From Pseudidiomarina indica (lineage in GTDB: Bacteria; Pseudomonadota; Gammaproteobacteria; Enterobacterales; Alteromonadaceae), in the NCBI GenBank assembly GCA_029279945.1, contig JAJUHK010000002.1, positions 124,001-188,000 of the forward strand: 64,000 bases of DNA, written 5' to 3'. Below the pieces are notes generated by a model. The model made no database searches and had not been told where the DNA came from. It worked only from the letters and a program-made list of their open reading frames with translations. Each line of letters begins with the position of its first letter. Position 1 is the stretch's first letter. Shown one piece after another: positions 1 through 9,903 of this stretch. The translations under genes and the position numbers were made by a program.

Positions 1-2025
1 CCACAGTGGTTTATAAAAATCACCGCCTACGCTGATGAGTTGCTGCACGACCTCGACCAACTCGACGGTTGGCCAGAACAGGTTAAGCTTATGCAGCGCA
101 ACTGGATTGGCCGTTCGGAAGGTGTTGAAATTGATTTTACCGTTGCCGGTCAAAATACCCCACTCACGGTGTACACCACCCGCCCAGACACCCTGTATGG
201 GGTAACTTATATGGCGGTGGCAGCGCAACATCCATTAGCGCAACAAGTAGCACAACAAAATCCAGAGTTGGCTGCCTTTATTGAAACCATCAAAAACACC
301 AAAATTGCTGAAGCTGATTTGGCTACCATTGATAAAAAAGGCATGGACACGGGTATGCGTGTTATCCATCCAATGACTGGTGCCGAGATTCCAGTCTGGG
401 TTGCGAACTTCGTGCTCATGGATTACGGCTCAGGTGCGGTGATGGCAGTTCCAGCTCACGACCAACGTGACTGGGAATTTGCGACCGCATATCAGCTCCC
501 AATTCAGCCGGTTATCGAGACCACCGAAGGTAACACAGACATAACCGTAGCTGCTATTACCAGTAAAGGCACGACCATCAATTCTGGCGAATTCTCCGGC
601 TTGAGCAGCGACGAAGCCTTTCATGCTATTGCTAACAAGCTCGAGCAGTTGGGTATTGGACGACGTAAAGTAAATTATCGCTTACGCGACTGGGGGGTAT
701 CACGGCAACGCTATTGGGGTGCTCCAATTCCAATGCTAAATTTGCCCAATGGTGAATCTGTACCCGTCCCAGAAGATCAATTACCCGTCGTGCTCCCAGA
801 AGATGTGATCATGGATGGCACAAGTTCACCACTGAAAACGAATCCAGCGTGGCGACAAACAACCTATCAGGGTCAACCCGCGGAACACGAGACTGATACC
901 TTTGATACCTTTATGGAATCATCTTGGTACTACGCTCGCTACTGCAGTGCGAACTATCAAGACGGTATGCTTAACCCAGAACAAGCCAACTACTGGTTGC
1001 CCGTTGATCAATATATCGGGGGTATTGAGCACGCCATTCTACATTTATTGTATGCGCGGTTCTTCCACAAACTATTACGCGATGCAGGCTTAGTGGCCTC
1101 TGACGAACCATTCAAGAAGCTGCTAACCCAAGGTATGGTGTTAGCAGATTGCTATTATCGGATTGATGAATCAGGCAAATACACCTGGTACTCCCCTGTT
1201 GATGTCGAGATCGTGAGCCGTAACGAAAAAGGTGAAATCGTCGAAGCCATCCTAACCTCTGATGGCCAACCTGTTCAGCACGGCGGCATGACCAAAATGT
1301 CAAAGTCGAAGAACAACGGCATCGACCCACAACTTATGATTGAAAAATATGGCGCTGATACGGTGCGCTTATTCATGATGTTCGCGGCACCACCAGAAGC
1401 TACTTTAGAATGGTCTGATGCGGGTGTTGAAGGGGCTCAGCGGTTCTTGCGTCGTGTCTGGCGCTTAGTTGCAGACTTCGTCTCATTGGCAGATCAACCT
1501 CGTCAACAGAACTGGTCCGCGTTGAATGAAGCACAACAAGAGTTACGTCGAGAAGTGCATCGCACTATCGCCAAAGTGACTGATGACATGGGGCGCCGCC
1601 AGCATTTCAATACGGCTATAGCTGCAATTATGGAATTGTTGAATCATTTGCAAAAAGCTCCGCTTGCGACTGAACTTGACCGTGGCCTTATGGCCGAAGC
1701 GCTCGATGCGTTAGTACTTATGTTAGCGCCGATAACACCGCACTTGAGTGAAGTGTTATGGCAAGCCCTAGGTCACCAGGACGATATTATCTTCACCCCA
1801 TGGCCGCAGGTCGATGAAGCGGCACTGGTGAAATCCTCCGTGCTCATTGTGGTACAAGTTAACGGTAAAGTCCGTAGCAAAATCACAGTACCCAACGAAG
1901 CAACTGAAGAGCAAGTCGCACAAATCGCGTTTGCGGATGAAAACGTACAGAAATTTGTCGACGGTAAAACCATCCGTAAACAAATTTACGTTCCTAATAA
2001 ACTCTTTAATATTGTGGCTAATTAA
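1..2025 (+). CDS. leuS: Leucyl-tRNA synthetase, 5'-truncated by the window edge
   Basis: This is a class I aminoacyl-tRNA synthetase that charges tRNA-Leu in the cytoplasm. The reading frame is open from base 1, so the N-terminus with the HIGH motif lies upstream of the window. Visible landmarks are the threonine-rich editing peptide TTRPDT (bases 175-192), the CP1 editing-domain stretch [12 protein letters not shown] with its conserved Asp (about 427-462), and the KMSKS ATP-binding loop at 1294-1308. The anticodon-binding and C-terminal domains follow. The stop lies 2 bp before lptE, so the two are very likely co-transcribed. Identification is secure. Confidence 0.98.
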   Translation, partial: PQWFIKITAYADELLHDLDQLDGWPEQVKLMQRNWIGRSEGVEIDFTVAGQNTPLTVYTTRPDTLYGVTYMAVAAQHPLAQQVAQQNPELAAFIETIKNTKIAEADLATIDKKGMDTGMRVIHPMTGAEIPVWVANFVLMDYGSGAVMAVPAHDQRDWEFATAYQLPIQPVIETTEGNTDITVAAITSKGTTINSGEFSGLSSDEAFHAIANKLEQLGIGRRKVNYRLRDWGVSRQRYWGAPIPMLNLPNGESVPVPEDQLPVVLPEDVIMDGTSSPLKTNPAWRQTTYQGQPAEHETDTFDTFMESSWYYARYCSANYQDGMLNPEQANYWLPVDQYIGGIEHAILHLLYARFFHKLLRDAGLVASDEPFKKLLTQGMVLADCYYRIDESGKYTWYSPVDVEIVSRNEKGEIVEAILTSDGQPVQHGGMTKMSKSKNNGIDPQLMIEKYGADTVRLFMMFAAPPEATLEWSDAGVEGAQRFLRRVWRLVADFVSLADQPRQQNWSALNEAQQELRREVHRTIAKVTDDMGRRQHFNTAIAAIMELLNHLQKAPLATELDRGLMAEALDALVLMLAPITPHLSEVLWQALGHQDDIIFTPWPQVDEAALVKSSVLIVVQVNGKVRSKITVPNEATEEQVAQIAFADENVQKFVDGKTIRKQIYVPNKLFNIVAN

Positions 2026-2027
2026 TC

Positions 2028-2516
2028 ATGCATCAGGTTATCCGTTGGCTCATTGTTATCGTAGTTGCCACAGCACTCAGCAGCTGTGGCTTTCAGCTAC
2101 GTGATCACTACCAATTACCCCCTGCCATGCAGTCGGTAGTCATCAAAGCGCCAGCGTTTAGCGAGTTTGCCAAGGTAGTAGAACAACGCTTTGTGTTGGC
2201 GGGAGCGACCTTAGATGCGCCCCAGTCAGATGCCTTAGTTATTGAGTTACTTAACGAAAAACTCGACCGCCGCACCCTTTCGTTGTCACAATCAGGGCAG
2301 GTAGCTGAATACGAGATGATCTATACCGTAACCTATCAGTTAGTCCGCTTTGGCGAGCCATTACCCGTGCAGCAACTTGAAGTCTACCGAGACTACCAGG
2401 ATGATCCAAACTTCGCCCTTGCCAAAACCCGTGAGCGTGAAGTCCTGGTCAGCGAAATGCGTGAAGAAGCTGCGCGTCAATTATTACGTCAAACCATCGC
2501 CTTACTCGCGGAGTAA
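2028..2516 (+). CDS. lptE: LPS-assembly lipoprotein LptE
   Basis: This outer-membrane lipoprotein plugs the LptD barrel and helps insert lipopolysaccharide at the cell surface. The 162-residue product begins with a hydrophobic signal and a lipobox, L17-S-S-C20. The following GFQLRDHYQLP is typical of the LptE N-terminus. The position between leuS and holA is the conserved place for this gene in gammaproteobacteria. The ATG sits 2 bp after the leuS stop. Sequence conservation is modest outside the N-terminus, so the call rests on length, lipobox and synteny together. Confidence 0.93.
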   Translation: MHQVIRWLIVIVVATALSSCGFQLRDHYQLPPAMQSVVIKAPAFSEFAKVVEQRFVLAGATLDAPQSDALVIELLNEKLDRRTLSLSQSGQVAEYEMIYTVTYQLVRFGEPLPVQQLEVYRDYQDDPNFALAKTREREVLVSEMREEAARQLLRQTIALLAE

Positions 2517-2521
2517 TTCTG

Positions 2522-3544
2522 ATGCAACTAACGCCAGCACAGCTCCCTGACCATTTAGCGAAGCATGGCCTGCCGGCAGTTGTGTGTGTATTTGGTGATG
2601 CACCATTACTCGTTGATGATGCCATTCAACATATTCGACAGTGGGCGCGACAACACGGGATAGATGAACGTCTACGCTATGTGCAAGACAGCCAATTCGA
2701 TTGGCGACAACTGACTGACCAAAGCGCTAGCTTAAGCCTCTTCTCCACCCATAAGTTGCTAGAACTGGAAATGCCTGAAGCCAAGCCTGGGCGCGATGGC
2801 GGTGACACGCTGCGACGATACGCGCAACATCCTCCAGCAGGGCAAACCCTTGTACTATTAGGTCCACGGTTGAAGCAAGAGCAGCTTAAAGCCAAGTGGT
2901 ATCAAGAATTAGCTGCTGTAGGAACGGTGGTAACCGCCAACAACCCTGAACGCCACCAGTTGCCCCAGTTTATTCAGCAGCGCGCACAGCGTTACGGTGT
3001 CCAACTACAAACAAATGCAATAGAACGCCTTGCACTATGGTTTGAAGGTAACTTGCTCGCTTTAGATCAAGAGCTGCAAAAGCTTGCCTTAACCGATTTG
3101 CCCCAACCCATTACAGCGGCCGATATCCAATCGATTGCGCAAGACCAGAGCCGATTTAATGTGTTCGCATTGCAAGAGGCGATCGTCGCCGGGCAATTAG
3201 CGCCGGCTCTACACCGTTTACAACGGCTGCTTGAGGCAGACAGCGAGTTTGCTATTCTCAATTGGATGTTGCAACGAGAATGGCAGTTGGTGATGACCTT
3301 ACAACAGGCTGATAATTTTGACGAGGCCTGCCGAAAAAACGGCGTTTGGCGCAACCAAGTCAATCTTTATCGGCAGTTTTGTCAACGATTATCTGCACCT
3401 GGTACTATGGCCCAAGTTGCCAACCTCTTAGCACAATTAGAATTGGCTTTTAAACGTGATGTAGGGGCAGATATCAATACGCTGGCCACTCATTTAGTGA
3501 CTTTATACTGTCAACCGCAGGCAGTGGAACATATTATCTTATGA
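2522..3544 (+). CDS. holA: DNA polymerase III subunit delta
   Basis: Delta is the wrench subunit of the clamp loader, which opens the beta clamp for loading onto primed DNA. The 340-residue length is normal for the family. The N-terminus carries the family motif VFGDAPLLVDDA near residue 23, corresponding to the degenerate P-loop region. The helical collar domain occupies the C-terminal third. The gene starts 5 bp after lptE and its 3' end overlaps nadD by 4 bp (ATGA), indicating translational coupling. Confidence 0.96.
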   Translation: MQLTPAQLPDHLAKHGLPAVVCVFGDAPLLVDDAIQHIRQWARQHGIDERLRYVQDSQFDWRQLTDQSASLSLFSTHKLLELEMPEAKPGRDGGDTLRRYAQHPPAGQTLVLLGPRLKQEQLKAKWYQELAAVGTVVTANNPERHQLPQFIQQRAQRYGVQLQTNAIERLALWFEGNLLALDQELQKLALTDLPQPITAADIQSIAQDQSRFNVFALQEAIVAGQLAPALHRLQRLLEADSEFAILNWMLQREWQLVMTLQQADNFDEACRKNGVWRNQVNLYRQFCQRLSAPGTMAQVANLLAQLELAFKRDVGADINTLATHLVTLYCQPQAVEHIIL

Positions 3545-4170
3545 TTCGCACAATTCTCGGTGGCACATTCGACCCAATTCACTGGGGACATCTCCGTACT
3601 GCCCAATATGTTAGCAGCCAATTGCGCAGCGATATGCTGGTCTTGTTGCCAAGCGCTAACCCGCCCCATCGAGATGGGCCAAGTGCGACACCAGCACAAC
3701 GCATGGCAATGGCACAACTGGCAGCACGGGAAATGCCCCAATGTATTGCAGATGACTGGGAACTACAACAACCGCGCCGCTCCTACACGCAAATAACATT
3801 AGCACAGCTACAGCAACGCTGGCCCAACGACACACTACTGTTCTTACTTGGGGAAGATGCATTTGCTGGATTACCCAGCTGGTACCAATGGCAGCGATTA
3901 GTCGACCATGCTCATTTGGTAGTCATGCGTCGCCCTCATTCCCCCCACCACTATTCACCCGAGTTACAACAATGGTTAACTCAGGTGCAAGCACGCTCAA
4001 TCGAACAGTTGCATCAACAGCCGCAAGGATTGGTATATTTTGCTGAATCGCCGCAAATCCCAATTTCTGCGACGGCAATTCGGACCGCCATTCAAACCAA
4101 CCAACCTTGGCGTGATCTAGTACCGCCAGCGGTGGCAGAATATATTGAACAACATCAACTCTATCGTTAG
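3541..4170 (+). CDS. nadD: Nicotinate-mononucleotide adenylyltransferase
   Basis: NadD transfers AMP from ATP to nicotinate mononucleotide, giving deamido-NAD in NAD biosynthesis. The 209-residue protein shows the nucleotidyltransferase signature GGTFDPIHWGH at residues 7-17, with the catalytic H14-x-x-H17 pair. The C-terminal ISATAIR motif at 175-181 corresponds to the family ISSTxIR. The start codon overlaps the holA stop. About 80 bp separate it from rsfS, the first real gap in this cluster. Confidence 0.97.
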   Translation: MIRTILGGTFDPIHWGHLRTAQYVSSQLRSDMLVLLPSANPPHRDGPSATPAQRMAMAQLAAREMPQCIADDWELQQPRRSYTQITLAQLQQRWPNDTLLFLLGEDAFAGLPSWYQWQRLVDHAHLVVMRRPHSPHHYSPELQQWLTQVQARSIEQLHQQPQGLVYFAESPQIPISATAIRTAIQTNQPWRDLVPPAVAEYIEQHQLYR

Positions 4171-4251
4171 CTGATTTTTGCCTAAGCATCGTGGTAAACT
4201 GATACTTAATACGCTGTCAATTGAACTTTAATAACTGGGAGTCGATTACTC

Positions 4252-4575
4252 TTGCAAGCAGAACAATTACGTGATTTTGTTGTTGATAAAATTGATGATA
4301 TGAAAGGTCGTGAGGTTAAAGTCATTGACGTTAAGGACCAAACCGATATTGCCGAATACATGGTGATTTGCTCTGGTAATTCAAAAACCCATGTGCGCAG
4401 CATTGCCAACTATGTCGCCACCGAAGCCAAACACCATGGTGTGCCACCATTGGGCGTTGAAGGGCATGAGTTATCCGAATGGGTGTTGGTTGATTTAGGT
4501 GATGTAGTGGTTCATGTCATGCAAGAATCCATCCGCGACTACTATGAGCTTGAAAAGCTCTGGGGACGTCGTTAA
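4252..4575 (+). CDS. rsfS: Ribosomal silencing factor RsfS
   Basis: RsfS binds ribosomal protein L14 (uL14) and blocks subunit joining when nutrients are scarce. The 107-residue Iojap-family protein contains the conserved stretches [17 protein letters not shown] and [22 protein letters not shown]. The start is a TTG at 4252, chosen because a GGGAG ribosome-binding site lies at 4237-4241 with suitable spacing and no in-frame ATG precedes the conserved N-terminus. The stop overlaps the rlmH start as TAATG. Confidence 0.95.
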   Translation: MQAEQLRDFVVDKIDDMKGREVKVIDVKDQTDIAEYMVICSGNSKTHVRSIANYVATEAKHHGVPPLGVEGHELSEWVLVDLGDVVVHVMQESIRDYYELEKLWGRR

Positions 4576-5045
4576 TGCGTATACGGCTGATTGCTGTTGG
4601 GCAAAAAATGCCTGATTGGGTCAATGCCGGCTACCACACCTATGCCAAACGTATGCCTGCCGATTGTCCGCTCGAACTTGTGGAAATTAGCGCAGGTAAA
4701 CGTGGTAAAAATGCTGATATTGCCCGTATTTTACGCCAAGAAGGTGAGGCCATGCTGGCCGCTGTCGGTAAATCCGATCGGATCGTGACACTTGAAGTCA
4801 CTGGCCGGAGTTGGACAACACCGCAACTAGCGCAGCGCCTTGAACACTGGATGATGGACGGCCGCGACGTCAGTTTACTGGTTGGCGGTCCTGAAGGCTT
4901 AGCACCAGAGTGCATTGCCGCCGCCGATGAGCGCTGGTCATTATCAGCATTAACGCTACCGCATCCATTAGTACGTATTATGCTTGCTGAAAGCCTCTAT
5001 CGAGCGTGGACTGTTACTGTTAACCACCCGTACCACCGCGAGTAA
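4575..5045 (+). CDS. rlmH: 23S rRNA pseudouridine-1915 N3-methyltransferase
   Basis: RlmH is a SPOUT-class SAM-dependent enzyme that methylates pseudouridine 1915 in helix 69 of 23S rRNA on the assembled 70S ribosome. The product is 156 residues, the usual length. The SAM-binding trefoil-knot motif LLVGGPEG is at residues 101-108. The C-terminal segment ending in NHPYHRE is typical. It is translationally coupled to rsfS, and mrdA begins 1 bp after its stop. Confidence 0.97.
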   Translation: MRIRLIAVGQKMPDWVNAGYHTYAKRMPADCPLELVEISAGKRGKNADIARILRQEGEAMLAAVGKSDRIVTLEVTGRSWTTPQLAQRLEHWMMDGRDVSLLVGGPEGLAPECIAAADERWSLSALTLPHPLVRIMLAESLYRAWTVTVNHPYHRE

Positions 5046-5046
5046 C

Positions 5047-6921
5047 ATGAAAAAGAAACGTGTCACCATACGAGACCATCAATTTGAATCTGCTCTGTTC
5101 GGACGGCGCGTCTTTTTCAGCCTAATTATTGTCGTGATTGCCTTTGGCATCTTGTTAACCAATATGTACCACCTGCAAGTGGTCAATCATCATAGCTTTC
5201 AAACGCGGTCAAACGACAACCGTATCAAAGTCGTTCCATTAGCGCCTAACCGTGGGCTTATCTATGATCGGCATGGCCGCATCTTGGCTGAGAACAGACC
5301 GGTATTAAGCCTAGAAGTCACGCCAGAGAAAGTTCCTGATCTAGCCGCTACTTTAGTGCGGTTACAACAAGTACTCGAATTCGACGACGACGTTATTGAT
5401 GAATTCCATGAGAACCGCCGCCGCGAGCGTCGCTTTAACCAAATCATCCTCCTTGATCGCCTTACCGAGGAACAAGCCGCGCGCTTTGCCGTGCGCCAAC
5501 ATGAATTCCCTGGCGTTAATATTGAAGCGCGCCTCGTACGGCATTATCCCTATGGCGAAGCGCTAACCCATGCGCTTGGCTATGTTGCCAAAATTAACGC
5601 CAACGATTTACAAAAATTACGTACCGAAAAAAAACACGCCAATTATGCCGCCACTCGCGTGATTGGTAAGCTTGGCGTTGAACGTTATTATGAAGAATTG
5701 CTCCATGGCACCATCGGCTACCAACAAGTGGAAGTCGATATTCATGGCCGTACCATTCGTACGCTATCCGTGCAACCACCGATTCCAGGCCAAGATTTAC
5801 ACTTAGAAATTGATATCGACCTACAGCAGTATGCCTACGATTTACTTGGCGATGAACGGGGTTCAATTATTCTGATGGATCCACACGATGGCGCCATTCG
5901 CGCTATCGTCAGCAAACCCAGTTACGACCCAAATTGGTTTGCGCAAGGAATCACCCATACGCAGTATCAAAGTTTACTGAACTCTCGCCACTCACCGTTA
6001 TTGAACCGCTCAACCCAAGGGGGTTACCCACCTGCCTCGACGGTGAAACCACAAGTCGCCTTAGCTGGCCTTGATGAGGGTATTATCACCCCTACCACCA
6101 AAATTTGGGATCCAGGTTGGTTCCAGATTGAAGGCGTTAGTCACCGCTATCGCGACTGGCTCGCCTGGGGCCATGGTTGGGTCGATGTGACCAGTTCTCT
6201 TGTGGAAAGCTGTGACACCTTTTACTACGACCTTGCACTTAAGCTCGGCATCGATACCATTCACGAGCATATGGTACGCTACGGCTTTGGAGAGCGAACT
6301 GGTATTGATATTGCTGAAGAGTCTGCAGCGGTCATGCCATCACGTGGCTGGAAACGCGCCCGCTTCAACCAACCTTGGTACGCCGGTGAAACCGTCTCAG
6401 TAGGAATCGGGCAAAGTTACTGGACCACCACGCCGATTCAATTGGCGGTGGGTACTGCTGTCATTGCAAATCGTGGTGAACGGCCAGTGCCCCGATTATT
6501 ACGCGCGCTACAAGAAGGCGATATTATATTGCCAGCGGTGGTCGAAACCCGTGATCCTGTGGTTTTAAAAAATCCGACGCACTGGGATGTGATTCTAGAT
6601 GCACTGAATCGCACTGTGAGCACCGTCAAAGGCACGGCGTATCGCGCTTTTCGTGGTGCTCATTATAGCAGCGGTGGAAAAACCGGGACCGCACAGGTGC
6701 GCAGCATCGGGCAAGAGGAAAAATACAACGCGGAAGAAATCGATGAACGCTACCGTGATAACGCCATGTATGTAGGATACGCCCCAGCCACCGACCCTGA
6801 AATTGTAATCGTCATCGCGGTGGAAAACACCTTAGGTGGAGGTGGGAGTGTCGCAGCCCCTATGGCCCGAAAATTATTAGATTTTTATTTCGCGCAGGAG
6901 CAAGCTCATGCTCAGCAGTAA
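5047..6921 (+). CDS. mrdA: Penicillin-binding protein 2 (elongation transpeptidase)
   Basis: PBP2 cross-links peptidoglycan during lateral wall growth in the Rod complex. I place the start at ATG 5047, 1 bp after rlmH, giving 624 residues. An in-frame upstream extension would lie inside rlmH. A single N-terminal transmembrane segment (about residues 20-40) is followed by the dimerisation domain. The transpeptidase domain has the nucleophile S331 in STVK, the second motif SCD and the KTGTAQV motif. E. coli PBP2 has its serine at 330. The 3' end overlaps mrdB by 14 bp. Confidence 0.97.
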   Translation: MKKKRVTIRDHQFESALFGRRVFFSLIIVVIAFGILLTNMYHLQVVNHHSFQTRSNDNRIKVVPLAPNRGLIYDRHGRILAENRPVLSLEVTPEKVPDLAATLVRLQQVLEFDDDVIDEFHENRRRERRFNQIILLDRLTEEQAARFAVRQHEFPGVNIEARLVRHYPYGEALTHALGYVAKINANDLQKLRTEKKHANYAATRVIGKLGVERYYEELLHGTIGYQQVEVDIHGRTIRTLSVQPPIPGQDLHLEIDIDLQQYAYDLLGDERGSIILMDPHDGAIRAIVSKPSYDPNWFAQGITHTQYQSLLNSRHSPLLNRSTQGGYPPASTVKPQVALAGLDEGIITPTTKIWDPGWFQIEGVSHRYRDWLAWGHGWVDVTSSLVESCDTFYYDLALKLGIDTIHEHMVRYGFGERTGIDIAEESAAVMPSRGWKRARFNQPWYAGETVSVGIGQSYWTTTPIQLAVGTAVIANRGERPVPRLLRALQEGDIILPAVVETRDPVVLKNPTHWDVILDALNRTVSTVKGTAYRAFRGAHYSSGGKTGTAQVRSIGQEEKYNAEEIDERYRDNAMYVGYAPATDPEIVIVIAVENTLGGGGSVAAPMARKLLDFYFAQEQAHAQQ

Positions 6922-8017
6922 TACGAATAATAGTTGGTGGCAACGGTTCCATATCGATGGCCCCCTGCTTTTGGGCTTAGTCGTGTTAGCTTTGATCAGC
7001 CTCGCCACAGTGTATTCTGCCAGCGGTCAAGATTTAGCAATGACCGAACGGCAAGCCTTCCGGATTGGATTGGCATTTGTGGTAATGCTGGTAATTGCAC
7101 AAGTTCCGATGTCAGCCGTTGAACGGTATTCGCTACCATTATTTGCTTTGGGTGTGGTACTACTCCTAGGCGTGTTGCTATTTGGCGAAACTAACAAAGG
7201 TGCGCAGCGTTGGCTGAATCTGGGTGTAGTCACCATCCAGCCGTCAGAATTGATGAAGCTAGCCGTGCCCATGACAATAGCTTGGTTTATTTCTGAACAT
7301 GGCATTCCACCGACCAAACGACGCTTGGCGATGGCGTTTATCTTGCTACTAATACCGACCCTCATGATTGCCCAGCAACCCGATTTAGGTACCGCCATCC
7401 TCATTGCTAGTTCAGGTATTTTCGTGCTTTTTCTCGCTGGTATTAGCTGGCGACTCATACTATTTTTTATCGGTGCAATTGGGGCGTTCGTGCCTATTTT
7501 ATGGTTTTTTCTAATGCATGATTATCAGCGCCAGCGGGTACTCACATTTCTCGACCCTGAGCGAGACCCTCTCGGTGCTGGTTATCAGATCATCCAATCT
7601 AAAATAGCCATAGGTTCTGGCGGTATTGAAGGTAAAGGCTGGTTGCAAGGCACCCAATCACAACTGGAATTTCTACCTGAACGCCATACCGACTTTATTT
7701 TTTCGGTATTCAGCGAAGAATTCGGGTTAGTCGGCGTGATTGGGCTCTTCTTGTTATATGGTTTTGTTATCATACGCGGACTGATCATTGCCATGCGCGC
7801 CCAGCAGGTGTACCAAAAGCTGTTAGCTGGTAGCCTCATTTTGACATTTTTTGTTTATGTTCTTGTAAATGTTGGCATGGTATCAGGGTTATTGCCTGTG
7901 GTTGGTGTACCCTTACCATTAATCAGCTATGGTGGTACGTCGATGGTGACATTGTTGGCTGGCTTTGGGTTACTCATGGCAATCGCCACCAACCAACGTT
8001 TTGTCATGCAGCGCTAA
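6908..8017 (+). CDS. mrdB: Rod shape-determining glycosyltransferase RodA
   Basis: RodA is the SEDS-family peptidoglycan polymerase that partners PBP2 in cell elongation. The 369-residue protein is polytopic, with about ten hydrophobic segments. It carries the conserved Asp262 in the large periplasmic loop (ERHTDFIFS), the residue known to be essential in SEDS polymerases. The signature LPLISYGGTS lies near the C-terminus. The overlap with mrdA fits stoichiometric production of the PBP2-RodA pair. Confidence 0.97.
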   Translation: MLSSNTNNSWWQRFHIDGPLLLGLVVLALISLATVYSASGQDLAMTERQAFRIGLAFVVMLVIAQVPMSAVERYSLPLFALGVVLLLGVLLFGETNKGAQRWLNLGVVTIQPSELMKLAVPMTIAWFISEHGIPPTKRRLAMAFILLLIPTLMIAQQPDLGTAILIASSGIFVLFLAGISWRLILFFIGAIGAFVPILWFFLMHDYQRQRVLTFLDPERDPLGAGYQIIQSKIAIGSGGIEGKGWLQGTQSQLEFLPERHTDFIFSVFSEEFGLVGVIGLFLLYGFVIIRGLIIAMRAQQVYQKLLAGSLILTFFVYVLVNVGMVSGLLPVVGVPLPLISYGGTSMVTLLAGFGLLMAIATNQRFVMQR

Positions 8018-8033
8018 CGAAAGGATGGGATGA

Positions 8034-9020
8034 ATGTTAAAACGAGTAACAAGTATTGGATTTCTGCTGGCTGCATTAGGGTTTTTCAGCCAACCATTGT
8101 GGGCATCAACAACCAACGAACAACAAGAATTTATTGACATGATGGTCAGCAAGCATCAGTTTGACCGTGACCAAGTGACCGCCATTTTGCAGCAAGCCGA
8201 GCGCAATGAAGATATCCTCGCTGCTATCGCACGGCCGTGGGAAGCAAAGCCTTGGTATCAATACTATCCCATTTTTCTCACTGAAAAACGTCTACAAGCC
8301 GGACTTAAATTTTGGCAGCAACACCAGGATACCTTAGCACGTGCGGAGCAAGAGTTTGGCGTCCCCGCGCAGATCATCGTCGCGATTATTGGCGTCGAGA
8401 CTTTCTACGGTGAATACCTCGGTAAATACAAAGTACTCGATGCACTTTATACCTTAGGTTTTCATTACCCGCCGCGCGCAAAATTTTTCCGTTCAGAACT
8501 CGAACAATTTCTTATCCTAACCCGTGAAGAATCACTACCCCTTCACGAGTTGCATGGCTCATACGCCGGCGCCATGGGCTACGGGCAATTTATCTCGTCA
8601 TCATATCGGCATTATGCCGTCGATTTTGATGGGGACAACGTACGTGACCTGCTGCGTAATCCAGTGGATGCCATTGGTAGTGTTGCCAACTATTTCGCTC
8701 GTCACGGCTGGCAATCACAGCAACCAGTTGCCGTCCAGTTAGGCAGTGACGACTACTACCAGCAGTGGCTCAGCAGTGGTTTGAAACCCGCCACGACTGT
8801 GGCAGAATTACAGGCTGCGGGGCTGCCAGTACCGGCTTCGGCCGAACTGGCCGAGACCATCCCTGCGAAAGTATTTGCCTTTGAATTAGAACAAGGGCAT
8901 GACTATTGGTTAGGCTTACATAATTTTTATGTGATCACACGCTACAACCATAGTCCTTTGTACGCCATGGCGGTGTACCAATTCAGTCAACAATTAGCGG
9001 CAGCGTATCATAGCGAATGA
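8034..9020 (+). CDS. mltB: Lytic murein transglycosylase B
   Basis: MltB cleaves the MurNAc-GlcNAc bond of peptidoglycan, leaving 1,6-anhydro ends. The 328-residue protein has a signal sequence (about residues 1-24) without a clear lipobox, so it may be soluble in the periplasm rather than lipid-anchored. The catalytic Glu is E122 in IIGVETFYGEY. The conserved GSYAGAMGYGQF and FDGDN segments follow. It starts 16 bp after mrdB and overlaps rlpA by 4 bp. Confidence 0.95.
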   Translation: MLKRVTSIGFLLAALGFFSQPLWASTTNEQQEFIDMMVSKHQFDRDQVTAILQQAERNEDILAAIARPWEAKPWYQYYPIFLTEKRLQAGLKFWQQHQDTLARAEQEFGVPAQIIVAIIGVETFYGEYLGKYKVLDALYTLGFHYPPRAKFFRSELEQFLILTREESLPLHELHGSYAGAMGYGQFISSSYRHYAVDFDGDNVRDLLRNPVDAIGSVANYFARHGWQSQQPVAVQLGSDDYYQQWLSSGLKPATTVAELQAAGLPVPASAELAETIPAKVFAFELEQGHDYWLGLHNFYVITRYNHSPLYAMAVYQFSQQLAAAYHSE

Positions 9021-9850
9021 AGCAACATTATCAGCTCCTCATAGGGTGCTTAATTATAACGGCGGTAGGTTGCTCCAGTGCACCATCCACCCCGCCGTCA
9101 CGCTATAGTCAGCAACATGATTCTATCCCCTCGCGCGTACCGACCGCAGAGGAATTGATCGAGCCAGAGCCTCGCTTCGAACCGCCGAGCCGGCAAGGCA
9201 ATCGTAGCTACACCTTATTTGGGAATACCTGGCATATTCTGGAATCCAGCGAGAACTATGTGGAAGAAGGCATTGCTTCTTGGTATGGCGTGAAGTTTCA
9301 CGGGCACCTGACGTCCAATGGGGAAACTTACGATATGTACGCCATGTCGGCTGCCCATAAAACCTTGCCGCTCCCCACTTATGTGCGAGTAACTAACTTA
9401 GAGAACCAGAAAAGTGTGGTCGTCCGTGTCAATGATCGTGGTCCGTTCCACTCAAATCGTATCATTGACCTATCCTATGTAGCCGCCTACAAGCTAGGCA
9501 TGCTACAATCCGGCACCGCACGGGTGCGTGTTGAAGCATTACAGCCAAATTCAGATAATGCGGCGTTAGCGACAACACCACCAATTCAGTATCAAGCTGT
9601 TGCGCAATTTTATATTCAAGTCCACGCAGGCAGCGATTTATCGCGCTTGCGTGCAGAAGCCGAACGGCTACAGAGTTTATATCAGGTTCCTGCAACTACT
9701 CAGAAAAATAATGGTCTATATCGTGTAGTTCTAGGCCCGCTGGCCGAGCCACAATCAAATGAGTTGTTACTGCAACTCCGTAAGGCAGGTTACCCTGGCG
9801 CATTTCGGGTGCCGGTGCCTTCACCTGATCAAGTTGGCCAACAGCCTTAG
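9017..9850 (+). CDS. rlpA: Septal ring lytic transglycosylase, RlpA family lipoprotein
   Basis: RlpA proteins act on denuded peptidoglycan strands at the septum or poles. The 277-residue product has a signal and a lipobox-like AVGC with Cys19. A double-psi beta-barrel domain covers about residues 82-175, including the SWYG, TSNGETYD and VRVNDRGPF motifs. A C-terminal SPOR domain, which binds denuded glycans, covers about 198-270. It is translationally coupled to mltB. Whether the enzyme is active, as in Pseudomonas, or has lost activity, as in E. coli, cannot be read from sequence alone. Confidence 0.93.
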   Translation: MKQHYQLLIGCLIITAVGCSSAPSTPPSRYSQQHDSIPSRVPTAEELIEPEPRFEPPSRQGNRSYTLFGNTWHILESSENYVEEGIASWYGVKFHGHLTSNGETYDMYAMSAAHKTLPLPTYVRVTNLENQKSVVVRVNDRGPFHSNRIIDLSYVAAYKLGMLQSGTARVRVEALQPNSDNAALATTPPIQYQAVAQFYIQVHAGSDLSRLRAEAERLQSLYQVPATTQKNNGLYRVVLGPLAEPQSNELLLQLRKAGYPGAFRVPVPSPDQVGQQP

Positions 9851-9903
9851 CTGAATAAGCATCGATTTCCATCTTGAAATTAACAACACAGAGAAGAGTG
9901 AAC

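Noticed and set aside
4984-5046. Upstream extension of mrdA
   Set aside because: It overlaps the conserved C-terminus of rlmH and adds residues not found in PBP2; the ATG at 5047 fits the family start.
7027-7458. Open frame of 143 codons on the minus strand inside mrdB
   Set aside because: Antisense to membrane-helix codons of RodA; no ribosome-binding site or recognisable domain.
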